Source: Maea johnstoni (lineage: Eukaryota > Annelida > Polychaeta > Spionida > Magelonidae). From it: 64,000 bases of DNA. The position numbers and the translations under genes are program-made. The notes below the pieces were generated by a model. The model was not told the DNA's origin, made no database searches, and saw only the letters and a list, made by a program, of their open reading frames with translations. The DNA lies in contig OZ012701.1 in the NCBI GenBank assembly GCA_963942565.1, positions 3,153,538-3,217,537 of the forward strand, in the 5' to 3' direction. Positions 43,401 through 55,120 of this stretch are shown piece by piece (position 1 is the stretch's first letter; every line of letters begins with the position of its first letter).

Positions 43401-46378
43401 ATGCAAAAAGGGTGTTTGTATAGAATAATCATCAAAACCCTGGCAAATGGGTACTCATGTTACAGTACTCAGTGAGGGCTATCTAATGTATACCAACATG
43501 ACAGGGTTTATACTATATTAAGTTCAGTACGGAGTCTTGGCCTTTCCATTACTTCCCTTGTCAGGATATGTGGAAGTAGTTCAATTAATCAGATAGATAA
43601 TTGTATATTATTATACCTCACGTGGAAATCGTAAGCTGTGTTTGGCTTACAAAGTATCTGTCATTGTTGTTTTCAATTATGATATTTTACCTAATTGGGG
43701 CTTGTTCGGTATAATACAACAAATATGCCATGCCAGTGTTGGTATCCTGATCAGATAGTAGTTCTTGCTGTCTGTATGACTAATTATGACAGTAATCAGA
43801 ATAATGTTGACACACATAATTGTCGTGGGTGTATACTGTATATATGTATATTTGTACAATTATGATAACAATGTAGATTTATATATATGTTGATTATTTT
43901 AATGAAATTATTGTATTTCCTCTATGTACCGCAAAAGGCGGTTAGAGAGTAATAAAGTTCATAATCGTATTCGTATGTACTGTATACCTAGTAACAGAAA
44001 ACCTTTATAACAATTGCGCTGATAATTCACCCTCTAACCATGAAAAATAGGCCCTTTTCGCTTATTTGGGCATATGCGCTAAATCGGAAGAATACGGTTA
44101 ATAAATTGAATGATATGCTTGCATACAGGCACACATACAGGCATGCACACACACATGCACACACAAAAAAACTGTAACTATCATTTCTTTATTGGTCATT
44201 GCAGGTGCACCCACAGATTTGGTGTTCGAAATACCTGAAGTGGGTATTACAACTGAGGCATCGAAGGTATTGAGGGAAGGTAAATAATATGCGTCTGTGT
44301 AGCCATACGATGTGGCTAAAAACTCAATAAACCACAATAAAATTACGAAATGAAATTAATTGTATTATGAAAGAAATTTTAATGATGCGCGTAATTGCTG
44401 TGGATCCGAATTCCTTAATTGCAATATACCGATCAGGGTGGACCTTCTATGACACATGAGTTCGATTAACAGCCACATGGTGATGTTAGTTTAGCGCGTA
44501 AAATCTGCACTGTTCTAGGAAATTATCATTGCAATAGACCCATTTTGATGATCAATCGTACAGTCCATATACCAATATGATTATCTTAAACCCTTAATTT
44601 CACTTATTAATTGTTTGCGGTGCCTTGTCAGTATCGTCAGGCATGAGTGGTACATGAAATAGAATACCACTATTGAAAAATGAATGAATGAATGAATGAT
44701 TTCTTAAAGGCACATCGGCGCACAAAGGCCATTTAGTGCCATAAAAATTGTGTAAAACAATGGTCCTTTGTTATTGTTGAAAACAATAACAAAGCAATGG
44801 ATGAATAAAAATGATCACAAAATAATGAACAACTTCAAAATATAATTTCCATATAACAGGTTGTTTCAAAAGAAACTATAAATTCTTAAAATGTTTTACA
44901 AGCGGTAAAACAGACCAATCTCATGTAAATAAGATAAAATGCTGTCTGGAGGAACCTTTTCAAAGAGTTCCCTAAAGCTATTTACACTAAAATGTCTATT
45001 TCTGGATTCAATAAAATCGACACACTCAAATAAAATATGTTTGACAGTCAATCGACAATCACAGGCTATACATTGTGGAGGATCTTCCCCTTTCAAAAGG
45101 AAGCAGTGAGTCAAATGAGTGTGACCAATTCGGATTCTTGTTAAAACACTCTCCTCACGCCTAATGATTCGAGAACCTCCAGGCCAAAGACCCAGCTGAG
45201 GATGAATTTCATGTAGTTTGTTGTTTGCTGCCTCATCCCACTGAGACTGCCATTTGCGTTTTAAAAGGACATTGATGTGTTTTTTAAAATCACCATAAGG
45301 AATGGGAACATCTGTGACTCTACTTGAAAGACCAGCCTTGGCGGCAGCATCTGCCTTTTCATTACCCCTAATGCCAACATGACTGGGAATCCAGTAAAAT
45401 AAAATTCTTTTCTCTTGGTACTGTACTAGCCAATTGAGGCGTTCCAGTATGTAGAGGACAAGAGGATGTGTCCAGTCTTGGCCCGAAATGGCTTGAAGAG
45501 CAGACTTTGAATCAGAGAAAATAATAAAATTCCTTTCATCATCATCTGCCGTCTCCACCCTATCGAGAGCTAGATAGAGAGCACGCAACTCGGCAGAAAA
45601 TATAGAGGACTTATCTGGAAGACGTTCAATGGAAGAATAATTATCAATGACTGCTGCTGCTGCAGCCTTGTCATCTGCAACAGAGCCATCAGTGTAGATG
45701 AAATCATAGTCTCGAAAGACATCCTTCACCTCATTGTGCAAACTTATGTACTGAGAAGGATCCGTTTGATCCTTCTTGGCATACGAAAGAGTGAGGTCGA
45801 CCATAGCAGTTGGATATGTCCATGGAGGAGTTTCAGGAAATTCAAATTTTGCGATGATGTCAGGATTGAAATCTAACTCTTCCAATGATTCCTTAATACG
45901 AATACCAAAAGTTGGAATGACTCTTGGTTTTCTAGCAAAAAGGTCCACATATCGAGGGTTGAAAATAGTTTCGTAAACAGGGTTATTTGGGTTGACTATT
46001 GAAAAACAGAAGGATTATATATAAAGGATATATATAAAGTTGCTAATATTTTGAACTTTACATTATTTAGTAATTAAAATTATTTTGTGCATGTATGCAA
46101 ATGACATGAAAATGGAAAAAGAGTAGATTATGATAAAATACGGAATGAATTCAGTTATTTTACTGATCGCCATGATTTGCCCATAATACGCTCTCTTCAT
46201 TATTTCAGATCGGCCTGCATGTCACAAAAAGAAGCAGGAATTGGAAATTGAGGTACTCCAAATGGAGTTAACCAACGGTTTAATTAATCAGGGATTAATG
46301 CTTGCCCAGCGTAAGCACTACGACATGTTGAATTTAAAATTGGAATTAGAAATTAAAGCTTTATGTATTGAGGAATGA
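40494..46378 (+). CDS. Myb/SANT-like DNA-binding protein gene, four exons
   Basis: Exons 40494-40709, 41781-42035, 44205-44279 and 46209-46378, each with GT-AG borders and consistent phases; AATAAA at 46382. The N-terminus MAASAPTSDLERLEVMVGAR leads into a Myb_DNA-bind_5/NAIF1-type trihelix: SANWPKPMVDTLVAICNKRY, DVIEWKFSMSVTGKGKNDAW and IWKNFKSRCRQRERNSS. Then come TGGGPQSPPPSGAEEDLL, an acidic linker and a C-terminal coiled coil (KKKQELEIEVLQMELTNGLI). Two +1 slips, one near 40683 and one in the A8 run at 41821-41828, interrupt the frame; without them the message is 714 nt (237 aa). They may be assembly errors or decay. This domain is that of the Myb-like partner of Harbinger transposases and of NAIF1. 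Intron 3 holds a truncated LINE. Confidence 0.75.
40710..41780 (+). other. Intron 1 of the Myb/SANT gene
   Basis: Donor gtgagg, acceptor tatattttcag. AT-rich, with no element recognised. Confidence 0.6.
42036..44204 (+). other. Intron 2 of the Myb/SANT gene
   Basis: Donor gtaagt, acceptor ggtcattgcag. It holds a dispersed repeat at about 43617-43760 related to 7998-8280 (partly inverted) and a short (ACAC)n tract near 44130-44165. Otherwise plain AT-rich sequence. Confidence 0.6.
44681..45994 (-). mobile_element. 5'-truncated I-group LINE in intron 3 (TSD 12 bp)
   Basis: ATTC-type tail at 44681; truncated in ORF2 at 45994. Target duplication actattgaaaaa at 44669-44680 and 45995-46006. The 350-codon frame (44896-45948) covering RNase H (YTDGSVADDKAAAAAVID, WIPSHVGIRGNEKADAAA) and the Cys/His motif is still open, so the insertion is recent. 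It lies antisense to the host gene. Confidence 0.92.
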
Positions 46379-46430
46379 ATGAATAAAAGTATCTGATTAA
46401 TAATACGCTCTCTTCATTATTTCAGATCGG
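46184..46430 (+). repeat. Terminal-exon duplication, copy 1 and junction
   Basis: 46184-46400 (217 bp: polypyrimidine tract, acceptor, exon 4, AATAAA) is followed at 46401 by the start of a second copy (taatacgctctcttcattat, ttcagatcgg), which is interrupted at 46431 by a LINE and resumes at 52544. It is therefore a tandem duplication of a complete last exon with its acceptor and polyA signal. Confidence 0.9.
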
Positions 46431-46936
46431 AATGAATGAATGAATGATTTCTTAAAGGCACATCGGCGCACAAAGGCCATTTAGTGCCATAAAAATTGTG
46501 TAAAACAATGGTCCTTTGTTATTGTTGAATGAATGAATGAATGATTTCTTAAAGGCACATCGGCGCACAAAGGCCATTTAGTGCCATAAAAATTGTGTAA
46601 AACAATGGTCCTTTGTTATTGTTGAAAACAATAACAAAGCAATAGATGAATAAAAATGATCACAAAACAAAGAACAATTTCAAAATATAATTTCCGACCA
46701 ATATCACATCCCAATGTATACTTTCATTCATCGTTACATGTTATTGAGTCTCAGCATTCCAGGACTACTCCCGTTACTGACAAACTCACTCCATGTTCAA
46801 ATGAATGAATGAATGAATGATTGTTTAAAGGTACATTGGCACACTTAAATAAAAAGATGACAAAACAGTGATCAACTTCAAAATATAATTTCCATATAAC
46901 AGGTTGTTTCAAAAGAAACTAAATTCTTAAAAGGTT

Positions 46937-49900
46937 TTACAATCGGTAAAACAGACCAATCTCATGTAAATAAGATAAAATGCTGTCTGGAGGAACCTTT
47001 TCAAAGAGTTCCCTAAAGGTATCTACATTAAAATGTCTATTTCTAGATTCAATAAAATCGACACACTCAAATAAAATATGTTTGACAGTCAACTGACAAT
47101 CACAGGCTATACATTGTGGAGGATCTTCCCCTTTCAAAAGGAAGCAATGAGTCAAATGAGTGTGACCAATTCGAATTCTTGCCAAAACACTCTCCTCACG
47201 CCTAATGATTCGAGAACCTCCAGTCCAAAGACCCAGCTGAGGATGAATCTCATGTAGTTTGTTGTTTGCTGTCTCATCCCACTGAGACTGCCATTTGCAT
47301 TTTAAAAGAGAATTGATATGTTTTTTAAAATCACCATAAGGAATTGGAACATTTGCGACTCTTCCCGAAAGACCAGCCTTGGCAGCAGCATCTGCCTTCT
47401 CATTACCCCTAATACCAACATGACTGGGGATCCAATAAAATAAAATTCTTTTCTCTTGGTAGTGTACTAGCCAATTGAGGCGTTCCAGTATGTAGAGGAC
47501 AAGAGGATGTGTCCAGTCTTGGCCCGAAATGGCTTGAAGAGCAGACTTTGAATCAGAGAAAATGATAAAATTCCTTTCATCATCATCTGCCGTCTCCACC
47601 CTATCAAGAGCAAGGTACAGAGCGTGCAACTCGGCAGAAAAAATAGAGGACTTATCTGGAAGACGTTCAATGGAAGAATAATTATCAATGACTGCTGCTG
47701 CTGCAGCCTTGTCATCGGAAACAGAGCCATCAGTGTAGATGAAATCATAGTCTCGAAAGACATCCTTCACCTCATTGTGCAAACTTATGTACTGAGAAGG
47801 ATCCGTTTGATCCTTCTTCGCATACGAAAGAGTGAGGTCGACCATAGCAGTTGGATATGTCCATGGAGGAGTTTCAGGAAATTCAAACTTTGCGATGATG
47901 TCAGGATCAAAATCCAATTCTTCCAATGATTCCTTAATACGAATACCAAAAGTTGGAATGACTCTTGGTTTTCTAGCAAAAAGGTCCACATACCGAGGGT
48001 TAAAAATAGTATCATACACAGGGTTATTTGGGTTGGCAGCTATTTTAGTTGCAAATTGTAGAGCAAGCTTTTCTCTTCTAAGGCGAAGAGGGAGCTCATT
48101 CGCCTCAACACAAAGACTATCTGCAGGAGAGGTTCTAAAGGCTCCAAGACAAAACCTCAAACCTTGATTTTGAATAGGATCCAGCAAAGAGATATAAGAT
48201 TTACATGCTGCTCCGTAGATAAAACATCCATAGTCTAGCTTTGAACGAACAAGGGCCCTATATAGTCGTAAAAGAACTATACGATCCCCACCCCAGTCGG
48301 TACTGGAAACAACACGCAACAAATTCAAAGCCTTGACACATTTTTTCTTCAGGCCCTTGATATGAGGGACAAATGTCAATTTTGAATCAAGTAAAATGCC
48401 AAGAACCTTGTTTCATTTTTTACAGGAATGGGGTTATCATAAAGTACCAAGTAGGGATCTGGATGAAGACCCCTCCTTCGACAAAAATGGACACAAACAG
48501 TCTTTGATTGGGAGAATTTAAAACCATTATTGTCAGCCCAATCTTCTATTCTATTTAGATGAAGTTGGAGCTGCCTTTCTATAGCGTGCATATGTTTTGA
48601 TCGATATGAGACACCAAAGTCATCCACAAATAAAGACTTGTCAACACCATTTCTTATACAGCTGGTGATGCTGTTGATTTTGACTATAAAAAGGGTGACA
48701 GATAAAATGCTCCCCTGGGGAACTCCCATTTCTTGATCATAAAAGTCAGAGAGGGATGTCCCCACTCTGACACGAAATTTCCTCTCAGATAAAAAGTTTT
48801 GTATAAAAAGGGGTAAACGTCCCCTGAGGTCCATATCATGTAAATTTTTCATAATGCCATATTTCCAAGTGGTGTCATATGCCTTTTCAAGGTCAAAAAA
48901 GACAGACACCACATGTTCCCCATTTAAAAATCCCTCTCTTACAAATGTCTCAAATCGCACAAGATGATCCATTGTGCTTCGCGTTTTCCGGAAGCCACTT
49001 TGGGCTTCCGTGATAAGTGAAGAAGATTCAAGATACCAAACAAGACGATCATTTATCATTCGTTCCATGGTCTTACAGACACAACTGGTCAAAGCTATTG
49101 GGCGGTAATTATTAGGATCTTTGGAGTCTTTTCCTGGTTTGGCAATGGGTATGATAGTGGCTTCTCTCCAGGAAGGTGGAAACTCTCCAGTTTCCCAAAT
49201 ATTATTAAAAACTTTTAAAAGGCACTGGAGAGAAGCTTCAGGAAGATGCTTCAAAATCTGATAATGTATTTGGTCAGGGCCAGGAGCTGTGTCATGGGCT
49301 TTACCAAGCGCAGTCCTGAGCTCATCCATTGAAAAGGGTTGATTATATGGTTCGGTATTGTCAGATTGGAATATAAGGGGATGTCTCTCTTGTCTATTTT
49401 TGATGCGTTGGAACTTAGAAGAATAATGTGCAGAGGAGGAATTGAAGGATATTGCCTCCCCAATGGTATTGGCAATATCCCTTGGTTGCGTTATTTTTTT
49501 GCCATTCTTCTCAATATGTTTTACAGACGGACTGCCCCCCTTACCCTTGATTTTACGGACCATGTCCCAGCATTTCTTCATAGACGTTCTGGCATTTAAT
49601 TTCGATACATATTCGTGCCAACTTTTCTTTTTGTTGGCACGAATGACCTGTCTTGCTTTAGCACTCTTTATACGATATAGTTGTAAATTTGCATTTGTTG
49701 GAGATCTCTTAAAAACTCTAAGAGATCTCTTTCGTTCTAAAATAGCTTCCTTACACTCATCAGAAAACCATGGCTTCTGTGGCTTCGTCGGGTTGGGATT
49801 TGATTTTGGGATTGTTTCATTGGCAATTTCACAAAGCTGGTCAATAAATGTTTCCAGCTGGAGACCTCCATCGAGATCATCTCGAGGAAAGGCCTCCAAA

Positions 49901-50688
49901 CACAGGTCTTTGAAAAGATTCCAATCAGCTTTGTGAAACTGCCACTTTGGTGGTCTGTCGTCTGGAGGATGATAATGACTCTTTAAGATGATAGGAAAAT
50001 GGTCACTACCATGAAGATCTTCCTCCACCCTCCATGTAAAATCCATGAAAAGTGAAGGAGAGCACATAGTGAGATCTATTGATGTAAAAGAACCAGTTGC
50101 TGGATGCAGATAAGTCGGGGTGTCATCATTAAAGAGGCAGATATTACTTCTAGTCATGAATGTCTCCATGACCTTACCCCTTGCGTCAGATTTATTCCCT
50201 CCCCACAAATAATTGTGAGAATTAAAATCCCCAACAATCATAAATGGCTTAGGTAATTGGCTTTCTAAGTGTGTAAGGTCACTGAGATGAAGTGCAGTGC
50301 TAGGAGGAATATAAAGATTGCAGAAGGTAATTGTAGTGTGGAGAGTCACCTTTACAACAATCGCTTGCAAAGGTGAGGTCACATCTACAATACTCTGAGG
50401 TAGATTGCTTTTGATAAATATTGAGACACCACCATGTGCTCTATCCATATCATCTATTCTTCCAGATTTATGGTGAGCAACATAACCTTTTAAAGTCATT
50501 TGATCATCTTTGAGGTTTGTCTCTTGGAGACAAATGACAGGAGCATTATATTTTTGAGCTAATAGTTCAAGTTCCTGCCGGTTTGCTGCAAGTCCTCGAC
50601 AGTTCCACTGAATAATAAAGCCACTAGCCATGGTGAGAAAAAGGAGAAAGGAAAGAGATATGTTGGATAAAATCAATAAAAGTGTCAT
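46937..50688 (-). pseudogene. LINE copy 2 ORF2: endonuclease-RT-RNase H
   Basis: Two overlapping frames of 770 and 480 codons together span the ORF; one frame shift lies near 48400. The first holds the APE endonuclease (residues about 20-235) and the RT (about 440-700, with NNYRPIALTS, SGFRKTRSTMDHLVRF, FDLEKAYDTTW and LFVDDFG). The second holds the RT thumb (LYRALVRSKLDYGCFIYG), RNase H (D in YTDGS, E in FSAELHALYLAL, D in FSDSKSAL, final block SHVGIRGNEKAD) and the C-terminal C-x2-C-H-C motif (CIACDCQLTVKHILFEC). This is the best preserved ORF2 in the window. Confidence 0.92.
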
Positions 50689-52063
50689 TTTGATGGTATG
50701 AGGTGTACTCTCGCCTTTGGTTGGTGTGGCTTTGGTACATCCTCACAGTCCATTGTTTCAAATGACCTCTCTCTGCGGATTTGAGAGAGAGGATCAGATG
50801 AACCTTTGGATGGTCTGGAGCCTAATGAATTTCTCCTAGGCTCCTGACTGCCACCCTGAGGGGCAGTGATGGGTTTGCGTGTATACGATTTATTATTTTG
50901 TGATGGCTTTGGAGGGATTTTTGCTTTTGCAGTTGTAGGTTCAATGATATTTATAGGTTGTTGTGATGGTTCATTTACTGTTTGTGTAGACATTGTTGCA
51001 TGAGATGGAGTTGGAGTGATGTGTTTTTCAGGTGTAGGAAGAAGTGTGAAGTCTGTTGCATTGATTGGCCAGGTGATGTCGGTTTGGGTCTGAATGGATG
51101 AGAACTGAGGTTTGTCAACTGTTGCTGCCCGAGCATAGGATTTCTTTTCAGTGCTGGATTTATTTTGAACTATTTTCCTAGCTTCTGGAAAAGGCACTTG
51201 CTGTTTACATTTAACAGATTGAACCTCCTTCTCAAAAATCCATTTAGAGCAGGTTCTACTGTATGCGGGATGATCACCAGAACAGTTGACACATTTTATG
51301 GGATGATCACAAGGAGTATCTCCATGGTCATCCATGGAGCATTTTGGGCATTTGGAGGTATTTTTGCAAGTGTTTTTGTGATGTCCAAACTGTTGGCAAC
51401 CGAAACATCTCAGAGGGTTGGGGATGAATGGGGAAACGTTAACTTTCAAAAAGCCTACATTGATTTCGGAGGGAACTGTACTCCCGTGGAAAGTGAGGAT
51501 GATGGTTGCAGTTGTAATTTTGTTTCCATCTTTTGTGATTATAATTTTCTGTGCCTCACTAACTCCTTGCTCTTTAAGATTGTCAACTATGTCTTCCACG
51601 GGAGTAAACTTCAGTTCGCTGCACCGGATGACACCCTTGATGGTATTCAGTGTCCTATGGGGGGATATTTTAACTGGAACATTGACGTCTTTATAAGATT
51701 TTTGTAATGTGATTCCTTTTCAACCTCCACCAAGATATCGCCTGATCTGAGATGTTTCACTTGTTTTGGTGTACCTGCTAAGCCTTGGATGCTTTTGGCA
51801 ATGGCAAAGGGAGATAAAGAGGTGAGTAGTTTTTCTGGAGATGCGGGCTGGATCACTAAAAAGTGTGGCCAGAAATTCTTTGTTGAGGTATTGTCATCAT
51901 CGGATAGATAATCTTCTAATGTTCTTTTTGGGGTTTTTGATGAAGCCATATGAGAGATGTATTGTTCGTCCGCTGTGGTCCCCAGCCTTACTTCGACTCC
52001 AACAAGGGGTATACAGAGGTGCGGGGCAGTGCCATCAGCGCACATGTAAACAGGGATACACAC
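50685..52063 (-). pseudogene. LINE copy 2 ORF1: gag-like protein
   Basis: Same architecture as copy 1 ORF1 with three zinc knuckles (CFGCQQFGHHKNTC and following). Its stop TGA overlaps the ORF2 ATG (ATGA at 50685-50688). It lacks 10 nt near 51688 that copy 1 has, which breaks the frame after KTSM. Confidence 0.9.
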
Positions 52064-52543
52064 TGGATATACTCACAATTTATACAAATAAAAAGACATG
52101 TACAAACCCTGATTGGCCCATGAGCAATCGCCTTCTAGGAAGAGATCAAGATGGTCATTAACAACGGCTAAGTTGAACGACCACGTCAACCTCTCCCTAG
52201 GGCATGGCATTACCAGCCGATTGATCTAGACCGAGCCAAATCAGACCGCCTGTCTAGATGAAATAAGGGCCAAAGTGGCGTGTTGGAGATAATAGATCCG
52301 TAGATCCAGCACCCCTCAACCACCAGGATCCCGTCTTCCAATTTCACAGGCCGCAGCCCACGGCAAACAAGCTGCCTCCAACCGGGAGGTACGGGGACTA
52401 CATCTTAGTCTGACCTCTCCCCATCGACCTATCTGGTATGGTTGAACCTACCAGGGATTAGAAATCCCAACCAGCATAGCTCTCAGGATCCTAAAGGCAC
52501 ACAAGCCTCTCCACCACGACAAGGTGGTAGCCCAACGGAGAGG
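52064..52543 (-). promoter_or_regulatory. LINE 5' UTR (internal promoter region expected)
   Basis: About 480 bp upstream of ORF1, nearly identical to 36118-36597 in copy 1, GC-richer than its surroundings. I-group LINEs carry an internal pol II promoter here. I see no TATA box, consistent with that. The function is inferred from the family. Confidence 0.5.
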
Positions 52544-52550
52544 ATTTCAG

Positions 52551-52741
52551 ATCGGCCTGCATGTCACAAAAAGAAGCAGGAATTGGAAATTGAGGTACTC
52601 CAAATGGAGTTAACCAACGGTTTAATTAATCAGGGATTAATGCTTGCCCAGCGTAAGCACTACGACATGTTGAATTCAAAATTGGAATTAGAAATTAAAG
52701 CTTTATGTATTGAGGAATGAATGAATAAAAGTATCTGATTA
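52551..52741 (+). CDS. Duplicate terminal exon of the Myb/SANT gene
   Basis: Second copy of exon 4 (52551-52720, stop TGA, AATAAA at 52724), differing by about one substitution from 46209-46378. The acceptor tttcag survives because the LINE target duplication included it. The polypyrimidine tract upstream has been replaced by antisense LINE 5' UTR, so its splicing is probably weakened. Confidence 0.8.
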
Positions 52742-52959
52742 ATAAATGAGTCCTTTTTTATTTACAACACAAACGCTACAGGAAGTCTCCTGGCAGTTAA
52801 ATTGCACTCAGAGAATTGAGTTGTATTTAAAGACGTTAACTCAGTCCAATGGGAAGGATCTTCCCTGAGGCCCTCTGGCATGTTTACAAGTAGCCCGAGT
52901 GCCCCAGGGTATCGAGACTTGAAGGAAGGTAGAGATGGTGCACATCTGATGGTTTCAGT
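52742..52959. other. Short intergenic stretch
   Basis: No feature recognised. Confidence 0.4.
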
Positions 52960-53220
52960 TAAGAAAAGGGAGCCATTAAAGTTGTTTTAAGAGATCAGAA
53001 GATAGATTTGACAAATCGGCGTCTAATATTAAGCGGGCTGCGCACTTTTGTAATGCTGTTTCTTGTGTACCGATTTCTAACTTCCTTTAAGTCTTGATTC
53101 AAGTTTGTCCAAAGTTCTGCTACAGTATTACCTACAGTATAAAAGGATGAATCATCTGCATAAAGACCATATTTTGTAGGTCGTGAAATACAGTTTGATG
53201 GTTCTAGGAAGCGTTTGCAG
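52960..53220 (-). pseudogene. Second LINE type: RT palm fragment (CR1/L2-like)
   Basis: The minus frame contains TKYGLYADDSSFYTVGNTVA and ELWTNLNQDLKEV. The YADD box and the following 'N.DL..V' helix are typical of CR1/L2/RTE-like reverse transcriptases and distinct from the VDD of the main LINE. Only about 260 bp remain, abutting the transposase at 53221. Confidence 0.65.
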
Positions 53221-54708
53221 GTAATAGTGCTTACTTGTGTGGCAGATGCACCAGCAAGGTGCATCATGTTAGAAATGATGCAATTTAATGGAAAATATGG
53301 CTGTCCATGCTGTTATGCACCTGGAGAAACGCTTGTCTTTGGTCCAAAGCAACATTCAAGGATATATCCATATGACACTGAGCATGCTACATTTGGTCAT
53401 CCGAAACTATGGACACATGAAGAGACTCTGCAATATGGCAAAAATGTGGAGGCAAGTCATGCTACTAGTAAGAAGAAGGAGCCAGTGCCTGAGTTTGGGG
53501 TGAAAGGGATATCACTTTTGTTTGGACTAGGAATCTTTGATGTAATCAGAGGTACTGCAATAGACTATATGCACTGCGTTCTCCTTGGGATAGTGAAAAA
53601 ACTTATCGAACTTTGGTTCGATGTCAGTCACAAGGACCAAGTATGGTTAGTGCATGGACAAATCAGCATGATAAATGAAAGGCTGAGTAACATTCATCCT
53701 CCTAATTTCATTTCAAGGAGACCACGTTCACTTGAACACCTTTCAAACTGGAAGGCTCCTGAATTCAGGTCTTTCCTTTTGTTCTATTCTGCTCCAGTTC
53801 TTTTCGATATTCTTCCATCTGAGTACTTTTCCCATTATATGCTTCTGGTCTATGCAATTTCAGTACTCCTGCAGAATTCAATTAGTGTTGTGGATATCAA
53901 AAGAGCAGGTTTAATGCTGAAGCAGTTTTGTATACAATTAAGTGACTTATATTACCTCTTCAATGTGCATTGTCTTTTACATTTGACCACAAAGGTGACT
54001 GATCTGGGCCCACTGTGGGCACACTCTTGCTTTTTTATGAAGATCTGAATGGCGATTTAAGAAACCTTTTCCATGGTAGCCAAAATATTCATCTGCAGAT
54101 AATGACTTCTGTAGGTATTGAGAAAAGATTGCCAGAAATTGTAACTTGTTTGAAATATGGATCTGAAGAAGAGTGTCTTTATTATAAGATATCAAATAAA
54201 TACAGGACCACACAAACACAGTAAAAAAGTATCCCATGATTTAGCTATTATTGGGGTACCACGCCACTTTGAACCATCTGTGGAGGTGTCAGACCTGATT
54301 CAAATGAGGTATGGAGCAATTTCAAGGGCCGAAAGATTTCTCCGTTTAAAACATGAAAGATCACTCATTCACAGTTCCTTCTATAGAGTTAGGCGATGTA
54401 GGAATAGTGAAACCATCAGGTACATGGATACATCGTATGGAGTTGTACGCTACTTCATGAAATGCAAACAAACAGGGACAAAAACGCCTTTGCATATAGC
54501 TATTATTGACAGGTTAGAAATAATTCATGAACAAATAATCATGAAACATGAGGTGATGACTAATGATGTGTTTGTTGCTGTTAGAGCCAGTGGTGAAGTA
54601 GATGTTTGTGTTATACCTGAAATTAACTCATTATGTGTTTTTGTTGAAATGAGAGGAAAGGAATATGGGTTTGTAGTTGAACCACCCAATATGCATGAAC
54701 ATGATTAA
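53215..54708 (+). pseudogene. EnSpm/CACTA-like (tnp2-type) transposase, partial
   Basis: VIVLTCVADAPARCIMLEMM and QFNGKYGCPCCYAPGE (Asp of the DDE fold plus the Cys pairs), then TAIDYMHCVLLGIVKKLIEL with the conserved D-x2-H, SRRPRSLEHLSNWKAPEFRS, LLVYAISVLL and FNVHCLLHL. This is the order seen in Tnp2/DUF4218 transposases of EnSpm-like elements. The start is truncated (it begins after the LINE fragment). The frame changes near 54045 and again near 54220; the last piece (54157-54708) supplies the C-terminal domain ending PPNMHEHD. No EnSpm TIRs were found. Confidence 0.75.
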
Positions 54709-55120
54709 GACTGGCATGCAGGGTCAAAATCAGTATGAGTTAAGAACTGAAATTATGACATCAGATCACCATGCTATTCTGGATTTAACTTTGAATTCAT
54801 GGTTTACAATGTGCAAGTCATGTTTCTGTCACTGCAGAGAGACTGAAGAAAAATGACAGAATCTACTTTACAGTGCAAAGTTTAAACACGTTTGCGCAGT
54901 AAAAAGCTGTCTGAATCAAACATAAATTCATACTGATTTTTTACATGAGTTTGTAAAATAGAGAATGCAGTTTTTTGGAATAATACACTACTTATTTGTA
55001 CTTGTATTGTTTACTAGATTTAGTCTTTAAGAATGTAGCATTGAGGAGGTGTAGTTTGAAGCCTAATGTTCTTGATCAGATCTCATGAGCAGCAGTCAAC
55101 AAAGAAGCCTGTATTATGAA
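54709..55120. other. Probable 3' flank of the transposase
   Basis: A coding-like phrase (tatgagttaagaactgaaat...) continues briefly, then AT-rich sequence with no further feature. Confidence 0.35.

Larger units (their letters stand above)
46431..52543 (-). mobile_element. Near full-length I-group LINE, copy 2, with multiplied 3' ends (TSD 12 bp)
   Basis: Target duplication atttcagatcgg at 46419-46430 and 52544-52555, which includes the host splice acceptor. The 5' end (52543) is the same as in copy 1. The 3' side is longer. After the ORF2 stop (46937) come a 3' UTR with tail (about 46801-46930), a spacer of about 105 bp (about 46697-46800), a second 3' UTR (about 46526-46690) and a partial third (46431-46525), each ending in GAAT repeats. 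The spacer matches that of the plus-strand copy at 5785-5893. Confidence 0.92.

Noticed and set aside
46184-52741. A 230-bp target duplication of the LINE as explanation for the repeated exon
   Set aside because: The bases immediately flanking the LINE on both sides match for only 12 bp; the first exon copy is separated from the LINE by its own complete downstream sequence, so the exon duplication is separate and earlier.
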